DNA from: RGDT01 sp964630925
GTDB taxonomy: Bacteria > Planctomycetota > Planctomycetia > Gemmatales > Gemmataceae
NCBI GenBank assembly: GCA_964630925.1
Contig: CAZVZK010000020.1
Span: 32,801 to 96,800 of the forward strand
Direction of reading: 5' to 3'
DNA length: 64,000 nt
Numbering within the stretch: position 1 is the first letter of the stretch; the number at the start of each line of letters is the position of its first letter. Made by a program: the position numbers and the translations under genes. Below the pieces are notes generated by a model. That model made no database searches. It saw only the letters and a program-made list of their open reading frames with translations, and was not told where the DNA came from. Of this stretch, positions 47,535 through 55,903 are shown in pieces.

Positions 47535-47690
47535 CGGAGGGGAAGGGATTCGAACCCTTGGTGGGCTTTCACCCACGCCGGTTTTCAAGACCGGAGCAAT
47601 CGGCCACTCTGCCACCCCTCCGGACGGCCACAGGACACACGCCCCCGCGCGCCGGTTCACGCAAGTCTAGGCGAGCCGACGCCCCGACGC
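47498..47690. repeat. Duplicated block around tRNA-Ser, right copy
   Basis: Right-hand direct copy of 30188-30380. It holds the intact tRNA-Ser. Together the two copies flank 17.1 kb (30381-47497) that contains pstSCAB and adk, so recombination between them could delete or circularise that segment. Confidence 0.85.
47535..47621 (-). tRNA. tRNA-Ser(UGA)
   Basis: 87 nt with the long variable arm of a class II tRNA. Acceptor stem GGAGGGG pairs with CCCCTCC, with G as discriminator base. The anticodon stem-loop CCGGT-CTTGAAA-ACCGG gives UGA, reading UCA (and UCG/UCU by wobble) serine codons. The variable arm is GTGGGTGAAAGCCCAC-like, and the T-arm GGGTTCGAATCCC is canonical. CCA is not encoded. 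It diverges from aroF. This is the only intact tRNA in the window. Confidence 0.95.
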
Positions 47691-47780
47691 AAGCCCCCCA
47701 CGCCCCACGCGCGTATGATGACTGTTGCCCCGCCCCCCGCCGTGCGGTTTCCACGGTGGGCAGCGGCGTGGGAGGCCGAC

Positions 47781-48629
47781 ATGAACACCGCCACCGACAA
47801 GACCATCCGCAACGGGGCCGCCTCGCCCCACCCCCTCGTCTCCGCCCACGGCCGCCAGCCCGCCGTCGTCCGCGCCCGCGGCCTCGTCCTCGGCGGCGGG
47901 CCCCTCGGCGTCATCGCCGGCCCCTGCTCCGTCGAGTCACGCTCTCAGCTCCTCGACCTCGCCCACGTCGTCCGCGAGAGCGGCGCCAGGGGGCTGCGCG
48001 GAGGCGCGTTCAAGCCACGCACCAGCCCCTACTCCTTCCAGGGCCTCAAGGAGAAGGGCCTCGAATTGCTCGCCCTGGCCCGCGAGCAGACCGGCCTCGC
48101 CGTCGTCACCGAGGTGATGGCCCCCGAGCAGGTCCCCCTCGTCGCCCGCTACGCCGACGTCCTCCAGATCGGCGCACGTAACATGCAGAACTACCCCCTG
48201 CTGGAGGCCGCCGGCGCCGCCGGCCTCCCCGTCCTCCTCAAACGCGGCCCCGCCGCCACGATGGAGGAGTTCCTCTTCGCTGCTGAGTACGTCCTCAAGG
48301 CCGGCGACGGCCAGGTCATCCTGTGCGAACGCGGCATCCGCTCGTTCGAGGATCACGTCCGCTTCACCCTCCCCCTCGCCTCCGTCCCCCACCTGAAGTC
48401 CGTCACCCACCTCCCCGTCGTCGTGGACCCCAGCCACGGCACCGGGCACGCCCATCTGGTCGCGCCGATGGCCCGCGCCGCCGTCGCCGCCGGCGCCGAC
48501 GGCCTGCTCGTCGAGATCCACGCCGACCCGGCCCGCGCGCTGTCCGACGGCCCGCAGGCCCTCACCCCGGATGAGTACCGCCGGATGCTCGCCGAGTGCC
48601 AGGCCGTCGCCGCCGCCCTGGGCCGCTGA
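47781..48629 (+). CDS. aroF: 3-deoxy-7-phosphoheptulonate synthase (DAHP synthase, AroF type)
   Basis: 282 residues of the type I-beta/KDO8P-like branch: GVIAGPCSVESRSQLLDLAH (about 44-63), GGAFKPRTSPYSFQG, LQIGARNMQNYPLLEAAG, LLKRGPAATMEEFLFAAEYV and VVVDPSHGTGHAHLVAPMAR are diagnostic. It makes DAHP from PEP and erythrose-4-phosphate, the first step of aromatic amino acid synthesis. GGGAGG lies 5 bases before the ATG at 47781. No regulatory N-terminal ACT domain is present. Confidence 0.93.
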   Translation: MNTATDKTIRNGAASPHPLVSAHGRQPAVVRARGLVLGGGPLGVIAGPCSVESRSQLLDLAHVVRESGARGLRGGAFKPRTSPYSFQGLKEKGLELLALAREQTGLAVVTEVMAPEQVPLVARYADVLQIGARNMQNYPLLEAAGAAGLPVLLKRGPAATMEEFLFAAEYVLKAGDGQVILCERGIRSFEDHVRFTLPLASVPHLKSVTHLPVVVDPSHGTGHAHLVAPMARAAVAAGADGLLVEIHADPARALSDGPQALTPDEYRRMLAECQAVAAALGR

Positions 48630-48672
48630 CCCGCCGCCGCGCTACAATGGCAGGATCACCGGAGATCCCGCC

Positions 48673-49746
48673 ATGCCCGCGCCGCGCTGCCGGCACTGCG
48701 ACGCCATCCTCCTCGCCGAGGAGGTGGGCGCCCAATCCTGCCCCGCCTGCGGCGCCGTCCTGGCCGAGAGGCCCGCAGACGCCACCGCACCGCCGCTGGT
48801 CGAGCCGCTGCCTGAGGCGCGCCGTCCGTGGGGCCTGATCGCCGCCCTGCTCGCCCAGGCCCTCCTCATCGGCTGGCTGTGGCTGGGCAGGCCCGCGCCC
48901 CCTCCGCCCGTCGAGGACACCGACACCTACCGTGCCCTCCTGGCCGACAGGCAGGCTGCGCAGGCGCGCGGCGAGGCGGCGCTGGCGAAGATGCGCGCCG
49001 ACCTGGCGGCGGCCCGAACGCAGAAGCCCGCCAAGCCGGAGGAGACGCCGGGCCGCGACAGGCCGACACGCGCGGATCTCGAAAAGCAGATCGCGGAGCT
49101 GAACAAGGCGTTCGAACAGGTTGCGAAGGGGCGGGCCGACGCACTGGCGAAGGCCACCGCCGCCGAGAAGGCGCTGGAGGACGAGCGGGCGAAGGTGATG
49201 AAGCCGGCACCGCCGGCCGTTGCGGGGGCGGCCCGGCTCGATGACCCGGCGGGGACGCATATCGTCGAGGCGATCAACAACGGCGACAAGGTCAAGCTGT
49301 CGGGGCGCATCGGCACCCTCCGCGTCCGCGCCGTCAACGACGGCGAATTGGACGCCTCGGCCTTGCAGGCGAAGGTGATCATCTTCGATCAGCCGGTCCA
49401 CAACAAGTCGGTGGTGAAGCTGCGTGCGCCGGGCGGCGCGGTGGCGCTGGCCGGCATCAACGGCGAGGCCCGCGTCGAGATAGACGCCCCCGGCGGCGTG
49501 GTGTCCACGGGTGATCTCAACAGCGAGTCGCGCCTCACGGCCCGCGCCAGGGAGGTGCGCTTCACCCGCGCCGTACAGGGCGGCAGCGTCGTCAATCTGA
49601 CGTTGACCGCCGGCGGCGCCATCGCCTTCAAGATGATCCAGGGCTCGGCCAGGGTGACGTGGAAGAAGGACAAGCCGTCCGACCCCGCCCCGAGGATCGA
49701 CGAGGGCGAGGTCCGCGGCGACGCGAGCTTCCGCAAGGAGGGGTGA
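48673..49746 (+). CDS. Zinc-ribbon membrane-anchored coiled-coil protein, 357 aa
   Basis: The N-terminal zinc ribbon has CRHC (residues 6-9) and CPAC (23-26). A membrane helix follows (LIAALLAQALLIGWLWLG, about 56-73), then a long coiled coil rich in Ala, Glu and Lys (YRALLADRQAAQARGEAALA to AEKALEDERAKVMK). A C-terminal beta-helix-like domain closes it (VVKLRAPGGAVALAGINGEA, RVEIDAPGGVVSTGDLNSES). GGAG lies 8 bases before the ATG. Design suggests an envelope protein with the C-terminus outside; it follows aroF by 43 bp. Function unknown. Confidence 0.65.
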   Translation: MPAPRCRHCDAILLAEEVGAQSCPACGAVLAERPADATAPPLVEPLPEARRPWGLIAALLAQALLIGWLWLGRPAPPPPVEDTDTYRALLADRQAAQARGEAALAKMRADLAAARTQKPAKPEETPGRDRPTRADLEKQIAELNKAFEQVAKGRADALAKATAAEKALEDERAKVMKPAPPAVAGAARLDDPAGTHIVEAINNGDKVKLSGRIGTLRVRAVNDGELDASALQAKVIIFDQPVHNKSVVKLRAPGGAVALAGINGEARVEIDAPGGVVSTGDLNSESRLTARAREVRFTRAVQGGSVVNLTLTAGGAIAFKMIQGSARVTWKKDKPSDPAPRIDEGEVRGDASFRKEG

Positions 49747-49757
49747 TGAACGAAAAG

Positions 49758-49785
49758 AGGCGGCCCTCGGGGGAGAGGGCCGCCT
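49758..49785 (+). terminator. GC-rich hairpin after the zinc-ribbon gene
   Basis: An 11-bp perfect stem (AGGCGGCCCTC/GAGGGCCGCCT) with a 6-base loop, 11 bp after the stop codon. There is no T-run on the plus strand, so it is a weak intrinsic terminator at best. The rest of the gap to 50131 is non-coding and turns AT-richer before the next gene (TTTGTAAATCC near 50080), which may be its promoter. Confidence 0.5.
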
Positions 49786-50131
49786 GGGGGAAGAGGCGGT
49801 GGAGACGGGGATTGGGGAAGGAAGGGGGAGCAGAGGTGCCGCTCGCCGGGCCGGGCCTCGGGGGATGAGGGCCGACACCGCTGGGGGAGCGGGGTCGGCT
49901 GACCGGCCCGGCTGGCACCCGCTTGGACAATCCCTCCTGAAGCATCTGCCGCGCCGATCGCCGAAATCCGCGAGGCCGATTCGGCGGATCGTGACGCAAG
50001 CCACTTCGCTTCAACGGTTTGCGCGTCGTGCCACCCGGCGGCGCCGGCGGCGCGGCCCCTCGACGGACGCCCGACGGTTTGTAAATCCTTCTGCACCATC
50101 TGCCAATCGGACAACCAGGAGGGCCGAAGGA

Positions 50132-51385
50132 ATGACCACCGACACGCTCGCGCAGGAGCTGTTCCGCGAGATCCAGGCGATCCCGCTCATCGACCCGCAC
50201 ACCCACATCGACCCGCTCAGCCCCCCGGCCCGGTCGCTCGACGACATCCTCGGCTACCACTACTACACCGAGCTGGCCCACTCCGCCGGGATGTCCAAGG
50301 CCCCCCTGTCCCCCGAGACCCCGCCGCAGGAGCGCTGCAAGGCGATCCTCTCCTTCATGGACCGGTATGACAACACGGCCCAGTACGGGTGGTTCCTGGA
50401 GATCTGCCGCACCTTCCTCGGCTTCGAGGGGCCACGCGTCACCGGGGCCGACGCCGACTGGCTGTGGAGGCAGGCGGAGCGGCGCATGGGCCAGCCGGAC
50501 TGGGAGGAGCAGGTGTTGAAGCTCTCCGGCCTGGAGGCGGTCTTCTTGACCAACGAGTTCGACGACCCGCTCGAGGGGTTCGACACCGCCCGCTACGTCC
50601 CCTGCCTGCGGACCGACGACCTCGTCTTCAAGCTCCACCTCCCCGCCGTCAGGCAGCGCCTGGCCAGGGCCACCGGCATCGACGCCGGCGACGCGCCCGC
50701 GCTGCGCGAGGCCGTGGCTGCGTTGTTCACCCGCTTCACGCGGAAGGGGGCCAGGGCATGCGCCATCTCGCTGCCGCCGGACTTCTCCCCGGCGCCGGTC
50801 GATGACGCCGCGTTGTCGGCGGCCATCAAGTCCGGCGACGCCGCCACGACGGCGCGGGGCGTCTTCTGGGTGCTGGCGGAGCATTGCCGGGAGTTCGGCC
50901 TGCCGTTCGACCTGATGATCGGGGTGAACCGGCGTGTCTACGCGGACGGCGTGTTCCAGGGGCAGGACCTGTTCGACAATCGCACGTCGCTGATGAACTA
51001 CGCGGCGCTGTTCAACGCCTTCCCGGCGGTGCCGTTCTGCGTGTCGGTGCTATCGAGCGGGCTGAACCAGGAGCTGTGCAGCTTCGCGTGGATCTTCCCG
51101 AACGTCATCACGAGCGGGCACTGGTGGTACGCGAACGTGCCGGCGTTCATCGAGCCGGACCTGCGGGCGCGTCTCCAGGCCGTCCCGCGGACGAAGCAGA
51201 TCGGCTACTACAGCGACATGTACAAGCTGGAGTTCGGGCTGCCGAAGTACAACATGTACCGCCGCGTGCTGGCGAAGGTGCTGGCCGACGACTTCGTCCG
51301 CGCCGGGGTGATGAACGCCGTCGGGGCGGTGGACCTGGCGCGGGCGGTCCTGCGCGACAACGTGCGGCGGCTGTTCAAGGTGTGA
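50132..51385 (+). CDS. Uronate (glucuronate) isomerase-like amidohydrolase
   Basis: 417 residues, shorter than typical UxaC (about 470). The N-terminal metal motif IDPHTHIDP has H23 and H25. The C-terminal half has SVLSSGLNQELCSFAWIFPN, VITSGHWWYANVPAFIEPDL and TKQIGYYSDMYKLEFGLPKY, positions typical of the uronate isomerase family (the GHWWY and SDMYK motifs). The reaction would turn D-glucuronate into fructuronate. AGGAGG lies upstream of the ATG. No other uronate catabolic gene is adjacent, so a divergent substrate is possible. Confidence 0.75.
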   Translation: MTTDTLAQELFREIQAIPLIDPHTHIDPLSPPARSLDDILGYHYYTELAHSAGMSKAPLSPETPPQERCKAILSFMDRYDNTAQYGWFLEICRTFLGFEGPRVTGADADWLWRQAERRMGQPDWEEQVLKLSGLEAVFLTNEFDDPLEGFDTARYVPCLRTDDLVFKLHLPAVRQRLARATGIDAGDAPALREAVAALFTRFTRKGARACAISLPPDFSPAPVDDAALSAAIKSGDAATTARGVFWVLAEHCREFGLPFDLMIGVNRRVYADGVFQGQDLFDNRTSLMNYAALFNAFPAVPFCVSVLSSGLNQELCSFAWIFPNVITSGHWWYANVPAFIEPDLRARLQAVPRTKQIGYYSDMYKLEFGLPKYNMYRRVLAKVLADDFVRAGVMNAVGAVDLARAVLRDNVRRLFKV

Positions 51386-51870
51386 GCCGCCCTGTCAGCC
51401 GTCCTCGTGCGGGAAGACGGCGGCGTCGAACGCCGCCACCTTCTCCGCCAGCGCCAGGCGCGTGACGGACGGCATCCGTGGGCGGACGGCATGGCCCCTT
51501 CCGGCATGGTTCAGGATCAGAGCGAAGGAGGTAACACCCACAGAGGGGGGTGACCGATCTGCACAGCAACTTGCACAGAAACGGCACCGGCCTGTTACCC
51601 GCCCTTGAACCATGCCCCCCTTCCTACCCCCGGCGTGAGGGGGGCCGACGTCGGGCGACGAGATATCCCGTGGAAGACACGTCCCATACCCGCGTGCCCG
51701 GTTCGATTCAAGTCGAACCGGGCGGCCGCGCAAGCTGTTCGGGGCACGGCGTTTGCAGAATGCAGGGAGGATTTGTCGTCCGGGCTTGATTCCGCATGCC
51801 AGAGTAGAATATCTGCCGGACGGCCGGCCAAGGAGGGCGGCCCCACATCGAACGGAAAAGAGAGGCGATC
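51386..51870. other. Non-coding gap with a hairpin
   Basis: 485 bp with no gene that I can support. A perfect 10-bp palindrome (CCCGGTTCGA/TCGAACCGGG, loop TTCAAG) lies at 51697-51722. A short minus-strand stretch ending at 51395 (VTRLALAEKVAAFDAAVF) looks faintly like an antitoxin end but is too short to call. Confidence 0.4.
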
Positions 51871-52392
51871 ATGTGGCACCCTTCACCCGATCACCCAATC
51901 CGCAGGCTCTTCGCCGGGATCACCGAACACACCTTCATGGAGTCGCTCGGGATGGCGGACCCTCCGCTGACCGACTACGTCTCGGACCTGCTGTCGCGGT
52001 TCGTGTGCATGGACGCGATCTACCGCGTGCGGGCCGAGGGGCGGCGCCTGGAGGAGGTGGCGGCGATGATGATTGAGGCGGAGGCGATGCCGCCCGAGGG
52101 CCGCACGCGGCGTGAGCTGCACCGGCACATCGGCGACTTCACGCTCTTCTGGACCGGGCTGTACCCGGAGATGCTGCGGCGTCTGCGCTCGGCGATGTCG
52201 CGCGACCAGTTCATCGATTACTGCCAGCAGGGGAAGCGGTCGTACCTGATCGCGAGCGGCTTCGAGGCCGACGACTCGCCGGTCTTGAAGCGCCTGTCGG
52301 ACGAGTACGAGCTGGTGGCGTACGGCCTGAGCCAGGTGCGCAAGGAGTGGGAGAAGCAGCGCGTGGACGGCGCGGCTCACCCGATCCTGTGA
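51871..52392 (+). CDS. Hypothetical helical protein, 173 aa
   Basis: A soluble helical protein (MWHPSPDHPIRRLFAGITEH, TDYVSDLLSRFVCMDAIYRV, RRELHRHIGDFTLFWTGLYP, EMLRRLRSAMSRDQFIDYCQ). No signal peptide or named motif. AGAGGCG lies before the ATG. The cytosolic helical make-up suggests a scaffold or regulatory role, but none is known to me. Confidence 0.6.
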   Translation: MWHPSPDHPIRRLFAGITEHTFMESLGMADPPLTDYVSDLLSRFVCMDAIYRVRAEGRRLEEVAAMMIEAEAMPPEGRTRRELHRHIGDFTLFWTGLYPEMLRRLRSAMSRDQFIDYCQQGKRSYLIASGFEADDSPVLKRLSDEYELVAYGLSQVRKEWEKQRVDGAAHPIL

Positions 52393-52436
52393 GCGAGCGC
52401 TCCGCCGCGCGTCGTGGCTACCTTGTGTGAGTCGCG

Positions 52437-54404
52437 TCACTTCGGGAACTTCCAGCGCTCGTCGAACAACCCCGCCGTGACGACCTCGACCTCCAGCGGC
52501 TTCTTCGCGTCCTTGACCTTGAGCAGCGCCCAGTCGCCGAGGCGTGGGTAGAGCAGCGCGTTGGTGCCCTCGAAGTCCGCCTTGTGGAACGTGTGGCCGC
52601 TGTTGAGGACGATGTAGGTGTGCGTCCGCGCCTCCGGGTTGGGGCGGATCATCACCGGGACGTGTATGGCGGCGTCGTACTCCTTGCCCCGCCAGGTGAT
52701 CGTCTTCTGCGTCCACTTGAAGGGCAGGTGCGGCAGCAGCTCCTTGATGACCTGGTTCGAGCCGGGGTCGCCGAAGAGGATCATCCCCGCCTCGTGGTTG
52801 GACGACAGGAATTGATCCTTGTCGTCCACGATGCGGATGTCGCCGCGCATGTACTTCGACCACTCTTGCTTGAACCGCTCCAGGCTGGTGACGGCGTGGG
52901 CCTGGACGGCGGCGTTCCACGGCTTGCCGGTGCCGCGGATGCACACGAACGGCTTCGTGAAGGCGTCGTCGATCGGGCCCGTCATGCCGTGCGTCTTCTC
53001 GTCGCGCACGAAGTTCAGCTCGGCCCCGGTCCGCTGCCGCCACTTCCCGTCCTGCTTCGTCAGGGAGGCGGCCAGGCCGATGTCCGTGCCCTTGATCCCC
53101 TCTACCGTCTGGCCGTCCACCTCCACCTTGACCGCCCCCTCGTCGAACGAGAGCTTGGCGAAGTGCAGGCCGGCGACGTTCGTCGTCTTGATGCGCAACG
53201 AAGGCTTGTCGCCGCCCTTGAGATCGGCCTCAATGACGGCCCTGTCGTAATGCTTCTCCAGATGCGTGATCCTCAGCCAGTGGCTGCCGGGGTACTTGAG
53301 GGTGTGGGTGACGAAGCGGATTTTCTCCGGCATGTGGCGCGGGGTGGCCTGTTTGGCGTACTCGGCGAGGAGTTTCTTCTGGTAATCGGGCGGGATGGTG
53401 TGCTTGGTCTTGGGGGCGACGATGTGCGTGATCTTCATCGGCAGGCCGGCCAGCGCCTTCTCGATGTTGTCGGCGGCGGCCTTCTGCGGGTCGTCCTCGC
53501 CGGAGTAGGCGACGACGGGCACCAGCGCCGCGTTCTCGGCGTAGCGGACGGCGTCGTAAATCGACAGGCACGCCTCCTGGTGCGGGGCCAGCTTCTTCGG
53601 CAGCTTGGCGATGTAGCCGTGGGTGGTGGTGAAGCCGGCGCCGGGGCCTATGACGGCGAAACGGTCCGGGTGGTGCAGGCCGAGGTGCCAGGTGCCGGCA
53701 CCGCCCATCGAGAAGCCGCGGAGGACCGTGCGCGTCACGTCCAGGCCGTCACCGTCCCAGGAGCGGCGGCGGCACTCCTCCAGGGCCTCCCAGATATCGG
53801 TCTCGCCGGCCCATCGGTAGGCGTTGTTGCCGCGGCCGTAGATGTCGAGGACGACGTGGTCGAGGCCCTTGGCGGCCTTGCCCTTCATCGCCCGGTGCAG
53901 GAAGCTCACCTCGGTCAACGCCCCGTTGCGGCCGTGGAGGACGACGTGCAGCGGCCAGCCGCCCTTCTTCTCGCCGGCGGGGATGGTGACGGCGAACGGC
54001 TGGATGCTGCCGTCGATCTTCGAGCGGTAGGCGCCGACGTTCACGGCGCCACGCTTCCAGGGGTAGCGGCGCTTGTACTCCTCCTTGAATCCGCCGACGA
54101 GGCCCCCCCACGCCCTGGCACGCTTGAGGCCGTCATCGAGAACGTCGAGCGTCATCTTCGCCTGGCCCTTGTACCACTCCCCGTGCAGGAGCATGTACTC
54201 GGCGGCCTTCAGGAAGATCAGCACGTCGGGGTCGGTGACCTTCCCCGCCTTGATCCCGTCGCGGAGGGCCTCCGTCTTCTCGGTGATCGCCGTGAGCTGT
54301 CCCTCGTCGGGGGCGAACACCTCCGGGGGCGGGAACGTCAACGCGGGCTGGGCGGACAGCATGGCACACAGCGCCCCCAGGAGCGACAGACCGAAGCACC
54401 TCAT
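52437..54404 (-). CDS. Secreted alpha/beta-hydrolase (prolyl-oligopeptidase-like)
   Basis: 655 residues with a signal peptide (MRCFGLSLLGALCAMLSAQP). The hydrolase domain is central: LHVVLHGRNGALTEVSFLHR (oxyanion HGRNG), nucleophile elbow LRGFSMGGAGTWHLGLHHPD (GFSMGG), and an acidic residue in VVAYSGEDDPQKAAADN. The catalytic His is probably in the AAADN to KTKHTIPPD stretch (KTKHTI). C-terminal residues 380-655 form extra beta domains. Likely a periplasmic esterase or peptidase. Its ATG overlaps the stop of the upstream gene by 4 bp (ATGA), so they are coupled. Confidence 0.75.
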   Translation of the reverse strand: MRCFGLSLLGALCAMLSAQPALTFPPPEVFAPDEGQLTAITEKTEALRDGIKAGKVTDPDVLIFLKAAEYMLLHGEWYKGQAKMTLDVLDDGLKRARAWGGLVGGFKEEYKRRYPWKRGAVNVGAYRSKIDGSIQPFAVTIPAGEKKGGWPLHVVLHGRNGALTEVSFLHRAMKGKAAKGLDHVVLDIYGRGNNAYRWAGETDIWEALEECRRRSWDGDGLDVTRTVLRGFSMGGAGTWHLGLHHPDRFAVIGPGAGFTTTHGYIAKLPKKLAPHQEACLSIYDAVRYAENAALVPVVAYSGEDDPQKAAADNIEKALAGLPMKITHIVAPKTKHTIPPDYQKKLLAEYAKQATPRHMPEKIRFVTHTLKYPGSHWLRITHLEKHYDRAVIEADLKGGDKPSLRIKTTNVAGLHFAKLSFDEGAVKVEVDGQTVEGIKGTDIGLAASLTKQDGKWRQRTGAELNFVRDEKTHGMTGPIDDAFTKPFVCIRGTGKPWNAAVQAHAVTSLERFKQEWSKYMRGDIRIVDDKDQFLSSNHEAGMILFGDPGSNQVIKELLPHLPFKWTQKTITWRGKEYDAAIHVPVMIRPNPEARTHTYIVLNSGHTFHKADFEGTNALLYPRLGDWALLKVKDAKKPLEVEVVTAGLFDERWKFPK

Positions 54405-55516
54405 GGCTCGACCCTCGGCGGGACCAGTTGGCCTCTCTCCTCGTGATACACGAGGAGGCTGAGCAAGGCGAACGAGGTCGCACCGATCCGCCCGCCGACC
54501 TGAACGTCCCCACGCCAACTCCCGCCGTTACCCTTGTTGGTCGTGTCCTGCAAGGCGACGAGCTTGTCGCGGACGGGCTTGTTCCACGCCTCCCACTCCT
54601 TGCCGCCCTCCTCGTACACCGCCCTCGTCGCGTAGAAGGTGAAGTACAGGGGCAGCGGGGCGGGGCCGTTCTCCCGGTACCACGCCAGCTTCTGGAGGCT
54701 CGCCTTGCGGGCGTCCTCCCGCGGGGTGACGCCGAAGAGCTGCTGGCAGTGGAGGCCGACGGCGGTCATCGACGGCGTGTCGGACGGCGAGCGCGGGATG
54801 TAGGTGAACAGGCCCGGCTTCGCCTCCGACGCCTTGACGAAGCCGGCGGCCCGGTCGATGGTGACCTTCTTCGGCGCGAGGCCGGCGCGCTGGGCGGACG
54901 CGAGGGCGCGGACGCAGAAGCCGGTGATCGACAGGTCGCCGGCCATGCCCGGCGTGTAGCGCCAGCCGCCCTCGGCGTGCTGGGCCTTCTCGAGGAAGGC
55001 GAGGGCGTCGCGGGCGGGGCTGCGGAGGGCGGCGTCCTTCGACAGGCGGAGGCCCTCGCACAGGGCGATCACGGCGAGGGCGTGGGTGTACATGTCGGGC
55101 CCGTACATGCCGGCCCTGGCCCCGACCTGGGTGCGCTGCGAGATGAGGCTCCGCAGCCCTGCCTCGACGGTGCGGCGGTACGGGGAATCGGGCTTGCCCT
55201 TGGGAGAGTGGCCGGCGGCGAGGAAGGGCAGCAGCGCCATCGCGGTGGCGGCCACGTCGTTCGTCCCGGATGTCTCCGAGGTGCTGTCGTCGGGGGCGAC
55301 CTTCCCCTTCGGGAGCGGCTCGGTGCGGGCGTGGTTCTTGAAGTCGCGCATCGACCAGGAGCCGTCGGCGCACTGGTGGAGGGCGAGCCAGCGCAGGCCC
55401 CTGGCGACGGCGGCCTCGGACTCCTTCGTCGCACCCCGGTCCAGCGGGCTTTCCTTCTTCGGCTCCGGGGCGGCGAGGAGGGGCAGGGTGACGACCAGCA
55501 GGATGAGCGCACGCAT
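54401..55516 (-). CDS. Secreted squalene-cyclase/prenyltransferase-like toroid protein
   Basis: 371 residues with a signal peptide (MRALILLVVTLPLLAAPEPK). The domain has (alpha/alpha)6-toroid repeats of the squalene-hopene cyclase type: ARGLRWLALHQCADGSWSMR, FLEKAQHAEGGWRYTPGMAG, DLSITGFCVRALASAQRAGL and QDTTNKGNGGSWRGDVQVGG (QxxxGxW-type motifs). The cyclase DxDD motif is not seen, so it is not a proven cyclase. It is the first gene of a two-gene unit with the hydrolase. GGAGG lies upstream of the ATG. Confidence 0.75.
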   Translation of the reverse strand: MRALILLVVTLPLLAAPEPKKESPLDRGATKESEAAVARGLRWLALHQCADGSWSMRDFKNHARTEPLPKGKVAPDDSTSETSGTNDVAATAMALLPFLAAGHSPKGKPDSPYRRTVEAGLRSLISQRTQVGARAGMYGPDMYTHALAVIALCEGLRLSKDAALRSPARDALAFLEKAQHAEGGWRYTPGMAGDLSITGFCVRALASAQRAGLAPKKVTIDRAAGFVKASEAKPGLFTYIPRSPSDTPSMTAVGLHCQQLFGVTPREDARKASLQKLAWYRENGPAPLPLYFTFYATRAVYEEGGKEWEAWNKPVRDKLVALQDTTNKGNGGSWRGDVQVGGRIGATSFALLSLLVYHEERGQLVPPRVEP

Positions 55517-55547
55517 GAGGGGCCTCCAGGATGGGTGCCCCCTCACG

Positions 55548-55745
55548 CTACCCCAGGCGGGGCCGATCCGCAAGCTCCGCCTCGGCCTGTTGCGTTCGTA
55601 ACTCGGGCGAACACGGTGCGCCGCTCTGCGCGTCCGCCGGCTCGCCACGCGATGAGGCATCCCCGCCGCGCCTGCCCGCCAGCCGCCCGTCGCGGATCAG
55701 CACGATCCGGCCCGTCCGCCGCGTCCTCGCCTGTTTCGCCCGCAT
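55548..55745 (-). CDS. Small basic hypothetical protein (65 aa)
   Basis: Opens with AAGGAGG 8 bases before the ATG at 55745. It begins MRAKQARTRRTGRIVLIRDG, with a strongly basic N-terminus, and the rest is Arg/Ala/Glu-rich and mostly disordered. It lies in the 388-bp gap between two larger gene units. The ribosome binding site is better than usual, which supports it, but its codon use could also be a shadow. Function unknown. Confidence 0.4.
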   Translation of the reverse strand: MRAKQARTRRTGRIVLIRDGRLAGRRGGDASSRGEPADAQSGAPCSPELRTQQAEAELADRPRLG

Positions 55746-55903
55746 CACACCGCCTCCTTCGTGGTACGTCAACGGCTGTCCATTACCGTACGGCTGTGCG
55801 GGTTGAGAGTCAAGGATGGCCTGTGGCGATTTGTCCGTCGTGCGGGGCGGCGGCCGCTATCCCGATAGGAAGACACCGTACTGTGAGCCGCGGAGGGGTC
55901 GCC

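Noticed and set aside
51395..51475. Short minus-strand stretch resembling an antitoxin end (ALAEKVAAFDAAVF)
   Set aside because: Only about 26 residues, with no upstream coding similarity. Too short to call.
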